64,000 bases of DNA, from the NCBI GenBank assembly GCA_020853095.1, contig JADYZN010000061.1, forward strand, positions 1 through 64,000. The letters run 5' to 3'. Shown piece after piece: positions 27,231 through 36,475 of the stretch. A program made the translations under genes and the position numbers. Under the pieces are notes generated by a model that saw only the letters and a list, made by a program, of their open reading frames with translations, was not told the DNA's origin and ran no database searches. Position 1 is the first letter of the stretch; each line of letters opens with the position of its first letter. The stretch is from Phycisphaerales bacterium. GTDB lineage: Bacteria; Planctomycetota; Phycisphaerae; Tepidisphaerales; Tepidisphaeraceae.

Positions 27231-27452
27231 TTATTTCTGGCGGAAGACGATCCGGCCCTTGGTCAGGTCGTAGGGGGAGAGTTCAACCTTGACGCGGTCG
27301 CCGGGGAGGATGCGGATGAAATGCTTTCGCATTTTGCCCGAGACGATGCCCAGGATTTCCCGGTCTGAATTGTCGAGACGCAGTTTGAACATCGCGTTGG
27401 GCAGCGCGGTGGTCACGGTCGCCTCGATCTCAATAGGCTCTTGTTTGGCCAC
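27231..27452 (-). CDS. infA: Translation initiation factor IF-1
   Basis: A 73-residue S1/OB-fold protein that occupies the ribosomal A site during initiation. [50 protein letters not shown] are the conserved blocks, and the length matches the family. Translation starts at a GTG (27452), with GGAGAG upstream. It stands alone instead of in the usual ribosomal-protein operon and converges with the SGNH hydrolase gene. The first residues (MAKQEP) differ slightly from the common MAK-E/D. Confidence 0.95.
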   Translation of the reverse strand: MAKQEPIEIEATVTTALPNAMFKLRLDNSDREILGIVSGKMRKHFIRILPGDRVKVELSPYDLTKGRIVFRQK

Positions 27453-27628
27453 GGTCCATCTCTCCAGAAATCGTCAATGACGATTGTAAAAGACCCATCG
27501 TATGCCCAATCCCGCCGGGGAACAAGCGCCCTGCGGAGATTTACCGGACACGGAACGTTCGCAAAGGATGCCAGCGGGTGGTATGGAGCAACGGTCGGGG
27601 CCGGTATAATCGGGCGGATCGGCGTTTT

Positions 27629-28573
27629 ATGGCGGTGAAAAAACAAACCACAATTCGACTGGGGGCGCGCGGCAGTTTGTTGTCGCGGATGCAAAGCCAG
27701 CAGGTGGCCGATGCGCTGGAAAAAGCGCATCGCGGGCTGCGGGTGGAGGTGCGGATTTTCAAGACCAGCGGGGATGCCATCGCCGACCGGCCGTTGCACG
27801 AGATGGGGGGAAAGGGGCTGTTCATCAAGGAACTGGAACAGGCGTTGCTGGCGGACGAGATCGATTGCGCGGTGCATTCGTACAAGGATGTGCCGGTGAC
27901 GATGCCGCTGGTGGATCAGGCGGAATTGACGATGGCGGCGGTCCCACAGCGTGAGGATGTGCGGGATGTGCTGGTGTGTCCGGGGATCAAACGGATCGAG
28001 GATCTGCCCCATGGGGCGAAGGTGGGAACCGGCAGCACCCGGCGTCGCTGTCAGGCGTTGTCGATCCGGCCGGACCTGGATGTCCAACCGATCCGCGGGA
28101 ACGTGGACACCCGGCTGAACAAGGTGCGCACCGGCGAGTATCGTGCGATCGTGCTGGCGATGGCGGGATTGCGGCGCAGCGGTTTGTTTGATGAGGCCGA
28201 CATGACGCCGCTGGAGGCGGAGACGTTTTTACCGGCGGCGGGACAGGGGGCGCTGGCGGTCCAGTGCCGTTCAACCGATCGATCCACCCTGGGTGCTTTG
28301 TCGGCGCTGAATGATCCCACCACCGCGGCGTGCGTGTCGCTGGAGCGGGAGCTGGTGCGAAGGCTCAACGGGGATTGTTATTCCCCGATCGCGGCGTGGG
28401 CGCGGCTGGCCAACGGGCAATACACCCTGCGGGCGGCGGTGGGGGGGCGTGGAGGCGTTGCGCCGGTGATACGGGCCTCGGCACAGGCATCCATCGACCA
28501 GAAGGATCAGGTCGTGGAAAAGGTCTTTGGTTCGCTGGTCGACCAGGGGGCGATGGATCGACTGGGGGGATAA
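27629..28573 (+). CDS. hemC: Porphobilinogen deaminase (hydroxymethylbilane synthase)
   Basis: A 314-residue enzyme that joins four porphobilinogens into hydroxymethylbilane in tetrapyrrole synthesis. The N-terminal IRLGARGSLLSRMQS, GMGGKGLFIKE-like EMGGKGLFIKE, GTGSTRRRCQ and IRGNVDTRLNKV blocks are characteristic. The dipyrromethane cofactor is attached through the Cys of RRLNGDCYSPIAAWA, at about residue 250. The frame is open upstream to 27578, but the ATG at 27629 gives the family N-terminus. It is divergent from infA and converges with gmd. Confidence 0.96.
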   Translation: MAVKKQTTIRLGARGSLLSRMQSQQVADALEKAHRGLRVEVRIFKTSGDAIADRPLHEMGGKGLFIKELEQALLADEIDCAVHSYKDVPVTMPLVDQAELTMAAVPQREDVRDVLVCPGIKRIEDLPHGAKVGTGSTRRRCQALSIRPDLDVQPIRGNVDTRLNKVRTGEYRAIVLAMAGLRRSGLFDEADMTPLEAETFLPAAGQGALAVQCRSTDRSTLGALSALNDPTTAACVSLERELVRRLNGDCYSPIAAWARLANGQYTLRAAVGGRGGVAPVIRASAQASIDQKDQVVEKVFGSLVDQGAMDRLGG

Positions 28574-28593
28574 ATCGACGGTGATTGGTCGAA

Positions 28594-29601
28594 TCACCGC
28601 AATTTGGCCAGGTGCGTGTCCACCATCATGGCGACGAGTTGTTCAAAGCTGGTTTTGGGTTGCCACCCGAGAACCCGGTGGGCCTTGTCGGCATTGCCCA
28701 CCAGCGGGCCGGTTTCGGTGGGGCGGACGAAGCGCGGGTCCACCTGGACGTATTTTTCCCAATCCAGCCCGACGTACGAATACGCGGTCTGGCAGAGCTG
28801 CCGGATGGTCCAGGTCTTGCCCGTGGCGATGACAAAATCATCGGGCTTCTCCTGCTGCATCATCATCCACATCGCCTCGACGTAATCGCCGGCGAAACCC
28901 CAATCCCGTTTGGCCTCAAGATTGCCCACCGCCATTTTGCCATCCTTGACGATCGGCTCCCCTTCTTCGTTCATGGCCGGCGAATTGCGGATGCCCAGCT
29001 TGGCGCAGGCCGCCCCGTAGGCGGCTTTCTGGGTGATGAAATGAGCGCCGCGGCGGGGGCTTTCATGGTTGAACAGGATGCCGCAGGAGATAAACAGGTT
29101 GAAACTTTCGCGGAAGATGCGAGCGATGGAGTGGGCGTACAGCTTGGCGGCCGCGTACGGGTTGATCGGCTCGAACGGGGTGTTTTCATCCTGCGGGATC
29201 TGCCGGACTTTGCCGTACATTTCGGATGAGGAAGCCTGGTAGATGCGGGTGTCCTTCTTGACCTGTTTGACGGCCTCAAAAAGGCGATGCGCCCCCAGCC
29301 CGGTGATCTCGGCGGTGTGAATGGGCAGCCGCCACGATTCGCCCGGATAGGATTGCGCCCCCAGGTTGTAAATCTCATCGGGCTGGTATTTGACGATGAC
29401 TTCGACCAGCGAGGCGCTGTCGATCAGGTCGCCGTAGACGAATTCGATGCTGCCGATCAGATGGCCGCAGTTTTGCGGCCGGATGGCGGTGCTTTTGCGC
29501 CACAGGCCGATGACGCGATACCCTTTGCTCAAAAGCAGTTCAGCGAGATAGGAACCATCCTGGCCGGTGATGCCGGTGATCAGCGCTACTTTTTGTTTCA
29601 T
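28594..29601 (-). CDS. gmd: GDP-mannose 4,6-dehydratase
   Basis: A 335-residue short-chain dehydrogenase/reductase-fold enzyme converting GDP-D-mannose to GDP-4-keto-6-deoxymannose, the first step to GDP-fucose, rhamnose or perosamine. It shows the NAD(P)-binding GITGQDGSYL near the N-terminus, QASSSEMYGK with the catalytic Ser/Glu, YAAAK containing the Tyr-x3-Lys pair, and NHESPRRG. VGNLEAKRDWGFAGDYVEAM is the conserved substrate segment. No fucose synthase follows; the gene stands alone between hemC and purD. Supplies sugar nucleotides for surface polysaccharide. Confidence 0.95.
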   Translation of the reverse strand: MKQKVALITGITGQDGSYLAELLLSKGYRVIGLWRKSTAIRPQNCGHLIGSIEFVYGDLIDSASLVEVIVKYQPDEIYNLGAQSYPGESWRLPIHTAEITGLGAHRLFEAVKQVKKDTRIYQASSSEMYGKVRQIPQDENTPFEPINPYAAAKLYAHSIARIFRESFNLFISCGILFNHESPRRGAHFITQKAAYGAACAKLGIRNSPAMNEEGEPIVKDGKMAVGNLEAKRDWGFAGDYVEAMWMMMQQEKPDDFVIATGKTWTIRQLCQTAYSYVGLDWEKYVQVDPRFVRPTETGPLVGNADKAHRVLGWQPKTSFEQLVAMMVDTHLAKLR

Positions 29602-29743
29602 AGAGACCCAAAGGATAACAAATGGCCGGCCGGAGGCAATTGAATGCCTTTCAACTTGTCATGCCCGCCGCCATGATTAAACTCCACCTTCGATTACCCA
29701 TGCGATTACCCATGAACGATTCGATTTGCAGTGGAATAAGCCC

Positions 29744-31024
29744 ATGAAAGTTTTGTTGATCGGCAGCGGCGGACGCGAACACGCCCTGGCCTGGAAACTG
29801 GCCGACTCGCCGCGTGTCACCGCCTTATACGCCCTTCCCGGCAACCCCGGAACCGCCCAGGTGGCGGACAACGTCCCTCTGTCGGTGATGGACTTTCCGG
29901 CCATCGAGAAATTCATCCGCGACAACCGGATCGAACTGGTGGTCATCGGCCCCGAAGACCCGCTGGCGGCCGGTTTGGCCGACCGCGTCACGGCGATGGG
30001 CGTCAAGGTCTTCGGCCCGACGCGGCAGGCCGCCCAGCTCGAGGCGGACAAATGGTTCGCCAAGGAGCTGATGCGCCAGCAGGCCATTCCCACGGCCGAG
30101 GCGCGTTCCTTCACCGATCCGGATGCCGCCGCCGAATACGTCCGCGTGCGAGATGAACCGGTCGTCATCAAGGCGGCCGGACTGGCCAAGGGCAAAGGCG
30201 TCAGCGTCTGCTATCGCACCGCCGACGCGCTGGATGCCATCGACACCATCATGCGCAAAAAAGCGTTCGCGGACGCCGGGGCGCGCATCGTCATCGAAGA
30301 ACTGCTCACCGGCCCGGAATGCTCGATCCTCGCCTTCATCTCCGGCAAATCGATCTACCTCATGGAACCCAGTCAGGATCACAAACCCGTAGACGAAGGG
30401 GACAGCGGCCCCATGACCGGCGGGATGGGCGCGTATTCCCCCACGCCGGTCATCACCGAGCCGCTGCTGCAACAGGTTGAACGGGACATCCTCGTCCCCA
30501 TCATTGATGGCCTGGCCCGCGACAACATCGAATATCGCGGCGTTCTGTATGCAGGTTTGATGCTGACGGCCAACGGCCCCAAAGTCCTCGAATTCAACTG
30601 CCGGTTTGGCGACCCCGAAACCCAGCCCCTGATGATGCGGCTCAAAAGCGATCTTCTGGAGGTCATGCTGGCCGTGGCGGATGACAAACTGGATCAGGTC
30701 CAGCTCCAGTGGGACCCGCGCCCCGCATTGTGCGTTGTCGCCACCAGCAAGGGGTACCCCGGTTCCTACCCCACCGGCCTGCCCATCACCGGCATCGCCG
30801 ACGCCGACGCGATGAAGGAGGTCAAGGTGTTTCACAGCGGAACCCGCATGGACGGCCGGCAACTGCTCACCGATGGCGGCCGGGTGTTGTCCGTCACGGC
30901 CCTGGGCGACACCATCATCGACGCACGCCGCCGGGCCTATCAGGCCATGGAAAAAATCCACTTTGACGGGATGCACTTTCGCCGCGACATCGCCCATCAG
31001 GCCATCCGGCAACGCAACGAATGA
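29744..31024 (+). CDS. purD: Phosphoribosylamine-glycine ligase (GAR synthetase)
   Basis: A 426-residue ATP-grasp ligase of purine synthesis that joins 5-phosphoribosylamine and glycine. The N-terminal MKVLLIGSGGREHALAW, VVIGPEDPLAAGL, KAAGLAKGKGVSVC, GDSGPMTGGMGAYSP and LEFNCRFGDPETQ blocks define the family, and the length is standard. The ATG at 29744 is preferred to the upstream in-frame ATG at 29726 by family alignment. Two 12-base copies of CGATTACCCATG sit upstream (29691-29714). The stop overlaps the next gene's start by four bases. Confidence 0.97.
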   Translation: MKVLLIGSGGREHALAWKLADSPRVTALYALPGNPGTAQVADNVPLSVMDFPAIEKFIRDNRIELVVIGPEDPLAAGLADRVTAMGVKVFGPTRQAAQLEADKWFAKELMRQQAIPTAEARSFTDPDAAAEYVRVRDEPVVIKAAGLAKGKGVSVCYRTADALDAIDTIMRKKAFADAGARIVIEELLTGPECSILAFISGKSIYLMEPSQDHKPVDEGDSGPMTGGMGAYSPTPVITEPLLQQVERDILVPIIDGLARDNIEYRGVLYAGLMLTANGPKVLEFNCRFGDPETQPLMMRLKSDLLEVMLAVADDKLDQVQLQWDPRPALCVVATSKGYPGSYPTGLPITGIADADAMKEVKVFHSGTRMDGRQLLTDGGRVLSVTALGDTIIDARRRAYQAMEKIHFDGMHFRRDIAHQAIRQRNE

Positions 31025-31812
31025 TCCAGTATCTCGATTCGCTGACCGACCCACGCCTTGATCCCTACCGGAAGCTCAAGGAGCGCGAGCTGGCCCGCGA
31101 CGGCCAACGCTTCATCGCCGAAGGCCCCAACCTGGTCCGGCGGCTTTTAGACAGCGATTTTCCCACCGAGTCGGTTCTGCTGTCTACACGCCGGGTCGAT
31201 GCCTTCGCCTCAAACATCCCGGACGATGTTCCGCTCTACATCCTGGGCGACGATCTGATCCACCAGGTGATCGGCTACCGATTTCATTCCGGCGTCATCG
31301 CCTGCGGCCGGCGCAAACCGCCGCTTCCGTTGAACCGGTTGATCCCTCCACCCCCCAATCCGGCGATGGTGGTGGTCTGCCCGGAAATCGCCAACACCGA
31401 AAACCTCGGCGCGATGATCCGCATCAGCGCCGCCTTCGGCGCATCGGCCATGATCCTCGGCCCGCGCAGTTGCGATCCGTTTTTTCGACAGTCCATCCGC
31501 GTCTCGATGGGGACGGTGTTTCGGCTGCCGATCCACCACAGCGATGATCTGGCCGCCGATTTGAAACGATTGCGAGAAGAACACGCGATGCGGATTTTCG
31601 CAACGGTGCTGGATGAAAATGCCATCCGGTTGTCCGATGTCAAACCACCGGATCGATCCATCCTGATGTTCGGCAACGAAGCGCAGGGGCTGGAGGCCCG
31701 CTGGATCGAACAGGCCGATCAATCCCTCACCATTCCAATGGGGCTGGGCACCGATTCATTGAATGTCTCGGTGGCGGCGGCGGTCTTTTTGTATCATTTC
31801 ACGCGGAGATAA
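31021..31812 (+). CDS. SpoU/TrmH-family RNA 2'-O-methyltransferase
   Basis: A 263-residue SPOUT methyltransferase that uses SAM to methylate ribose 2'-OH in tRNA or rRNA. The N-terminal substrate-binding domain is residues ~1-95. The catalytic domain has motif 1 ENLGAMIRISAAFGA, motif 2 LMFGNEAQGL and motif 3 SLNVSVAAAVFLYHF, which form the trefoil knot. Target RNA cannot be told from sequence. It starts within the purD stop (ATGA), so the two are translationally coupled. Only 6 bases separate it from a convergent small gene. Confidence 0.92.
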   Translation: MIQYLDSLTDPRLDPYRKLKERELARDGQRFIAEGPNLVRRLLDSDFPTESVLLSTRRVDAFASNIPDDVPLYILGDDLIHQVIGYRFHSGVIACGRRKPPLPLNRLIPPPPNPAMVVVCPEIANTENLGAMIRISAAFGASAMILGPRSCDPFFRQSIRVSMGTVFRLPIHHSDDLAADLKRLREEHAMRIFATVLDENAIRLSDVKPPDRSILMFGNEAQGLEARWIEQADQSLTIPMGLGTDSLNVSVAAAVFLYHFTRR

Positions 31813-31818
31813 GTCCGA

Positions 31819-32094
31819 TCACGCCGTCAGATCAATGTGCGGCTCATCGGAATCATCCGAAGTGGGTTGGTGCGTAGGGGGCCGGTGGTGCGGGTGGTCC
31901 GAGTTTCGTTCCTCTCGGATGGCCGACAATTCCTCGGCGCTCTCCACCTGGTATTCCAACTGCTCATCCTGCACCGCGATGTTGCGCTGCATCCGCCTCT
32001 GGCGACGAAGCTGGCTGGTTTTATCGGCCGACTGTTGCTGCGAGGCGGTCGGCCCCTGCAAAATCGACCCGGTGATGGGACTTAGATAATCCAT
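31819..32094 (-). CDS. Small conserved-type hypothetical protein
   Basis: A 91-residue charged protein starting MDYLSPITGSILQGPTASQQ, with a helical middle (DKTSQLRRQRRMQRNIAVQ, EYQVESAEELSAI) and a His/Pro/Asp-rich disordered tail. Similar short proteins with an 'I.GS.LQ.P.AS' start occur in Planctomycetota genomes, as I recall, with unknown function. The ATG at 32094 is chosen because the residues before it in the 101-codon frame look unstructured. It converges with the methyltransferase gene. There is no membrane segment or signal peptide. Confidence 0.5.
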   Translation of the reverse strand: MDYLSPITGSILQGPTASQQQSADKTSQLRRQRRMQRNIAVQDEQLEYQVESAEELSAIREERNSDHPHHRPPTHQPTSDDSDEPHIDLTA

Positions 32095-32158
32095 GCCGCA
32101 CCCGAAGCTGGCGAGGCCTCTCAATACAGTTTATCGGCATTTTGTCGGGCGTAACTTA

Positions 32159-32348
32159 GAATCTATCTCAGAACCTAATGAGCCTGCGACGACACGATTT
32201 TCGGCCCCAGCCTGGTAGCGACGACGAGGCGACTCCATGGATAGAGTCGTTGAGGAGGAGCGCCGCCGGATGGGGCCGAAAAGCGTGTCGCCCATCGGGT
32301 GGGCCACAAAAGGCCCATCGCAGGCTTATTAGGTTCTGAGATAGATTC
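32159..32348. mobile_element. 190-bp MITE with long inverted repeats and TTA target duplication
   Basis: GAATCTATCTCAGAACCTAA starts the left end and its reverse complement ends the right end. Counting from the outermost base, 30 of the first 31 positions pair, and similarity resumes further in (CGACACG-TTTTCGGCCCCA on the left against its complement on the right). The flanks are TTA on both sides (32156-32158 and 32349-32351), a 3-bp duplication as made by the IS427 group of IS5. There is no coding sequence, so it is a non-autonomous miniature element. A small inner hairpin CGACTC...GAGTCG lies near 32230. It occupies most of the 321-base gap between the genes. Confidence 0.8.
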
Positions 32349-32415
32349 TTAGCCGGAGCCTGGCCGGCATAGGCTCCAAGCCGGGCGACCCTCGTTCCGG
32401 CGATGTCGGCCGGCA

Positions 32416-33510
32416 TTATGGCTTTAACCGCAACCGATGGGCCAGGATTTTCCCCTGCCCGTTCTCAATCGCCCAGTGGTAAGCCAGAAATTCGTTGTTT
32501 CCAAGGCTCAGCAGCGAAGGCTGACCAAATTTCAGGTTCGCCCCCATGTCCGCAAACCCTTTCACCTGCAATGCCGCGGCGCGATTCCACAACGGAGCCT
32601 CGGCCAGCACCTTCCAGCGATTGCCCGAAAAATCGACGTGACGGACGAAAATACCGGTTGGTTCGCTTTGCCGATGGGCGTGGATGCTCAGCAGCTTCCC
32701 ATCCTCCAACGCCAGCACGTTCGACGCCTGCGCCTCCATGCCGGTATCGATCGGATCGCTCCATGTATTCCCGTTGTCGCTGGAGACCACCACGAGGTTG
32801 GGGTGGCATTTGCCGCTGGATTCATCCAATGCCCAGACGATCGCCACGATCCGGCCATCGCTCAATTGACACAAACGGGCTTCCAGCGGACTGACCGGCG
32901 GGTGATTGAAATAGAGCGACCGATCATCCCAGCTTTTTCCGCCATCCTTGCTGCGAAGCAACACGCCAACGATCCCCGATGGACGCTGGCCATCCCAAGG
33001 CAGCATCGGATAACCCAACGCCAGCAGATCGCCGTTTTGAATCTGAATCGCCGGCCCCGATAACTCCAGTACTTCCTTGCGGTTATGAACCAGCCGTTCG
33101 GGTTTGGTCCAGGTTTTCCCCTGGTCGCTCGAGGTGGTGATGAGGTTTTCCCCCGCCGGCAATCCGCCGGTCTGCGGGTTGGCCAGCGTCTCCGGGTCGG
33201 GGTGATAAAAGACATATCCGATGGCCACCAGCGATCCATCCTTCAGCCGGACCGGTTTGAGCGATCCGAGCCCTTTGGTCACCTGGGGATGAATCAGTTG
33301 GGCCTTGCTCCAGGTCTTTCCCTGATCGGTGGATCGGGTCAGGTGGACCTGCTGGTCGGCCGATTCAAACGCCTCGCCGATCGGAAACATCGCGATCAGG
33401 TCCCCATTGGGCAACCGCTCCATGCCAGGGAAAAAAGCATGTCTGCTGCGCAATGTCGGGATGGGATTGGTGTAGACAATCGAATGGTCAAGATTCTCAA
33501 CCGAACTCAT
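32416..33510 (-). CDS. Sialidase-like Asp-box (BNR) protein, cytoplasmic type
   Basis: A 364-residue propeller protein with four Asp boxes: STDQGKTWS, SSDQGKTWT, SKDGGKSWD and SSDNGNTWS. It starts with SSVENLDHSIVYTNP and has PGMERLPNGDLIAMF as the first blade, followed by evenly spaced beta-blades. No signal peptide is visible. It may be an exo-sialidase or another exo-acting glycosidase or lyase; the arginine triad cannot be assigned with confidence. It is the third Asp-box protein in this window, but lies alone, upstream of a MITE. Confidence 0.7.
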   Translation of the reverse strand: MSSVENLDHSIVYTNPIPTLRSRHAFFPGMERLPNGDLIAMFPIGEAFESADQQVHLTRSTDQGKTWSKAQLIHPQVTKGLGSLKPVRLKDGSLVAIGYVFYHPDPETLANPQTGGLPAGENLITTSSDQGKTWTKPERLVHNRKEVLELSGPAIQIQNGDLLALGYPMLPWDGQRPSGIVGVLLRSKDGGKSWDDRSLYFNHPPVSPLEARLCQLSDGRIVAIVWALDESSGKCHPNLVVVSSDNGNTWSDPIDTGMEAQASNVLALEDGKLLSIHAHRQSEPTGIFVRHVDFSGNRWKVLAEAPLWNRAAALQVKGFADMGANLKFGQPSLLSLGNNEFLAYHWAIENGQGKILAHRLRLKP

Positions 33511-33619
33511 CTGGATGGCTCCTACGCTATGTGGGAATGAATTGGATCGGACGATACCAAAGCCAATATGATGTGTCGAGCAAGGTGGCGATGAAGCCCG
33601 TTTTCGCTACATTGCACGG

Positions 33620-35275
33620 GTGTTAAATGATGTTGCATCGACCGTTGAATCGCCTCTGCCTCAACAGGGAGGCGGGGGGCTGTGGCGCTGGCTGACGCCT
33701 TGGCGCTGCCGCGTGATCTTCATGTTGCTCCTGCTGTGGGGGGCGTGGGGTCATCTGAATTACCTTCACCACGACTGCCCGCTGGACCTGGCGGGCGATG
33801 AGGCCCAATACTGGGATTGGTCGCGGCAATTGGAAATCAGCTATTACTCCAAAGGCCCGCTGGTGGCCTACATCATCCGCGCCAGCACCGCGATGTTTGG
33901 CAATTCCATGCCGGCGGTGCGTTACCCCGCGCTGCTGTTGGCCATTGGGACGGCGATTTGCAGTTATTGGCTGATCGTCAAACTCTTTGCCAGCGACCGG
34001 CTGGCCCTTGGCGCAGCGCTTTTAAGCCATTGCGTGCCGGTCTTCATCGCCGGCAGCATCCTGATGACCATCGATCCGCCCTTTTTCTTCTGCTGGGCGC
34101 TGGCCACCTGCTTTGCCGCCAAAATTTTCTTTGACCGCAGCCGCTGGGCATGGATCGCCCTGGGTGTCATCCTCGGCATCGGGTTTCTGGCCAAATATGG
34201 CATGTTTTTATGGCTGGTCGGTTTTGCGGCGTTCTTCCTCTGGGATCGGGACAGCCGCCGCTGGTTGCGCACCATCTGGCCATGGGTGATGATTCTCATC
34301 GCGCTGGCCTTCACCACCCCCGTGGTGATCTGGAACGCCCGACATGGGTGGAGTTCGCTGTATCACGTGCAACATCAGACAGGAACAGGGTTTGCGATCA
34401 ACAACCCGTTTGAATTTCTCGGCGGGCAGGTTGCCATCCTTGGGCTGCCCATCGCGATCATCATGACGGCCGCGGTCTGGTACGCCTTTGGACGCTCGGC
34501 CAATGCCGACCCGAACCGTCGGGCCATGCGGTATCTTGTCGCCATCGGCCTGAGCATTTTCGCCATCGTTTTCGCCGACAGCTTTCGTTCCAAAGTCCAA
34601 CCCAACTGGCCCGCGCCGGCCTATTTCACGTTGATGATCCTGTCGGCCTATTTCCTCTCCTTTCGTCTTGGAAACCGCGCCCACTGGAAATGGTGGTGGC
34701 GCGGCAATCTGATCGCGGCGGCGATTGGCGCGTTGGTCATGATGCCGCTGGTCCATGACATGTCCGCCCTGTACCCCTATCTGCCGACCATCGACAAGGT
34801 GATGTCCAAACTGGGACGAAAAAAACCGATGACCGCCCGCCAGATCGATCCGACCGCCAAGTTGCGTGGTTGGCAGGAATTGGGTCAACGAATCGGCCTG
34901 GAACTGCGAACGTTGAATCCCGGCGCATTCCTCATGGGGGAGGATTATCAAACCACCGCCGAGCTGGCCTTTTATTCCCCCGGCCAGCCCAAAACCTATT
35001 ACGCCAGCAGCTATTTCGAGGTCTCCCCCGGCCGCCTGTGCCAATATGACATGTGGCCCGACCGGTCGCTGGACCCGAAAAACACGGCCCTGCTGGGCAA
35101 AGACGCCATCTATGTCGGGTACATGCGCAAACAACTGGCCGCCGCTTTTGATTCGGTTGAAGCCCAGCCCGATGAAGTGATCATGCGTCGAGGTTATGAA
35201 GTCCAACGATTCCTCATCTGGCGTTGTCGAGGCTTCAAAGGCCTGACCCGACCGACCACCGGCACGATGTATTGA
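33620..35275 (+). CDS. Glycosyltransferase family 39 (ArnT/PMT-like) membrane protein
   Basis: A 551-residue polytopic membrane protein with about ten hydrophobic helices (residues ~30-375) and a soluble C-terminal domain. The first periplasmic loop has LAGDEAQYWDWSRQLEISYY with the Asp60-Glu61 pair typical of GT-C enzymes that use polyprenyl-phosphate sugars. Likely transfers a sugar to lipid A, protein or another envelope acceptor. The GTG at 33620 is the only early start; no strong Shine-Dalgarno is seen. Its stop overlaps by one base the PAP2 gene, whose product could recycle the lipid carrier. Confidence 0.85.
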   Translation: MLNDVASTVESPLPQQGGGGLWRWLTPWRCRVIFMLLLLWGAWGHLNYLHHDCPLDLAGDEAQYWDWSRQLEISYYSKGPLVAYIIRASTAMFGNSMPAVRYPALLLAIGTAICSYWLIVKLFASDRLALGAALLSHCVPVFIAGSILMTIDPPFFFCWALATCFAAKIFFDRSRWAWIALGVILGIGFLAKYGMFLWLVGFAAFFLWDRDSRRWLRTIWPWVMILIALAFTTPVVIWNARHGWSSLYHVQHQTGTGFAINNPFEFLGGQVAILGLPIAIIMTAAVWYAFGRSANADPNRRAMRYLVAIGLSIFAIVFADSFRSKVQPNWPAPAYFTLMILSAYFLSFRLGNRAHWKWWWRGNLIAAAIGALVMMPLVHDMSALYPYLPTIDKVMSKLGRKKPMTARQIDPTAKLRGWQELGQRIGLELRTLNPGAFLMGEDYQTTAELAFYSPGQPKTYYASSYFEVSPGRLCQYDMWPDRSLDPKNTALLGKDAIYVGYMRKQLAAAFDSVEAQPDEVIMRRGYEVQRFLIWRCRGFKGLTRPTTGTMY

Positions 35276-35985
35276 TGAAACAACACCCCGCTGATCTCGC
35301 TCCCTCCCTTGAACCCACGCCGGCCATCGCACGCCGGGCGTGGCTGCCCTGGTTGATCTGGGCCGTGTTGTTGTCGGCGGCATTCACGGTGGATTGGCCG
35401 GTCGCCAACTGGGTTTACGACCACCGTCCGGCCATCCCCCGGCATTCCATTGAATATCAGAACGGCCCATTAAGCCGTGAGGACAGTTGGGTCAAAGTCA
35501 TCAAATGGCCCGGCGATTTTCGATTCACCCTGGCCGTCGCCGCGTTGGTGTTGATCCTCCACCGCGACCGTTGGAAGGCGGCCGGTTTTGTCTGTCTGGC
35601 GGGCATTTTCAGCGGCGTCAATTCACTGTTCAAATGGGTTTTCGGCCGAACCCGTCCCTTGCGCCCCGGCGAATCCCCCGGCTGGAATTTCTTCAACGAT
35701 GGCCCGATGGGGCTGTTCAACCATCAGGATGTCTCTTTTCCCTCCGGCCACGCCGCCCTGGCCTTCGCCACGGCCGCGGCCTTGTCGGTCCTCTGGCCCC
35801 GATGGACCCTCCTGTTTTATGCCCTGGCGGCCGTGGTCGGCCTTGAACGCATCCTTGAAAACGCCCATTTCACCAGCGACGTGATCGCCGCGGCCTTTGT
35901 CGGGTGGCTGTGCGTCAAAGTGATCGTCCTTGTCGCGGACGCCATTGAAAAGCATCACGTTCGGGCCGGCAATGATGCCAGATAA
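35275..35985 (+). CDS. PAP2-superfamily membrane phosphatase
   Basis: A 236-residue membrane protein with about five helices and the three phosphatase motifs: KWVFGRTRP (K-x6-RP), FPSGHAALAF (PSGH) and RILENAHFTSDVIA (R-x5-H-x3-D). Such enzymes dephosphorylate lipid phosphates, including undecaprenyl diphosphate. The ATG at 35275 overlaps the previous stop by one base (TGATG), so translation is coupled to the GT39 gene. Its 3' end overlaps the convergent EamA-like gene by 31 bases. The role in envelope glycolipid assembly is inferred from context. Confidence 0.9.
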   Translation: MKQHPADLAPSLEPTPAIARRAWLPWLIWAVLLSAAFTVDWPVANWVYDHRPAIPRHSIEYQNGPLSREDSWVKVIKWPGDFRFTLAVAALVLILHRDRWKAAGFVCLAGIFSGVNSLFKWVFGRTRPLRPGESPGWNFFNDGPMGLFNHQDVSFPSGHAALAFATAAALSVLWPRWTLLFYALAAVVGLERILENAHFTSDVIAAAFVGWLCVKVIVLVADAIEKHHVRAGNDAR

Positions 35986-36404
35986 GCGCCCGCCACGATC
36001 ATCGCCACGCCCACCATATTCCACATTCCGGGCCGCTCGCGCAGCAGCAGGATCGCCAGGATGACCGTCAGCGGCATGCTCAATTTGTCGATGGGGGCGA
36101 CCTGCGAAACCGGCCCAAGCTGGATCGCCCGAAAATAAAACAACCACGAGATCGCCCCCGCCAGCCCGGACAACACGATCATCAACAAACTGCGACCGCT
36201 CACGGTGTGTATCTTCGACCAAACGCCCGCCATGCCGCAGACCGCCATCAGAAACAACGTCATGATGATGCTGCGAATTCCCGTCGCCAGCGTCGAATCG
36301 ACCTGGGCCATGCCAATCTTTCCAAAAATGCCCACCAGCGACGCCGCCACCGCGGATAACACCGCATACACCAGCCATGAAGGTATTTGCATCATGCCGT
36401 TCAT
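35955..36404 (-). CDS. Small EamA/DMT-family membrane protein
   Basis: A 149-residue protein made of about five hydrophobic helices, with SWLFYFRAIQLGPVSQVAPIDKLS, the usual half-domain motif of EamA transporters, and LLLRERPGMWNMVGVAMIVAGAYL as last helices. Full-length EamA transporters have two such halves, so this single-domain form probably works as a dimer, as do small multidrug resistance relatives. Start candidates are ATG 36404 and ATG 36395. It overlaps the PAP2 gene tail-to-tail. Substrate unknown. Confidence 0.8.
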   Translation of the reverse strand: MNGMMQIPSWLVYAVLSAVAASLVGIFGKIGMAQVDSTLATGIRSIIMTLFLMAVCGMAGVWSKIHTVSGRSLLMIVLSGLAGAISWLFYFRAIQLGPVSQVAPIDKLSMPLTVILAILLLRERPGMWNMVGVAMIVAGAYLASLPART

Positions 36405-36475
36405 CTTACCATCGCCAGCGCATATACTGCCGCAATGGGGTAAACTTCCCGATCGTTATGGGAGGATTAAGTTCA

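Noticed and set aside
29691-29714. Tandem 12-base repeat CGATTACCCATG upstream of purD
   Set aside because: Only two copies without symmetry; too little to call a regulatory element.
32168-32416. 82-codon minus-strand ORF across the MITE
   Set aside because: It covers the inverted ends of the element and has no ribosome site or family resemblance.
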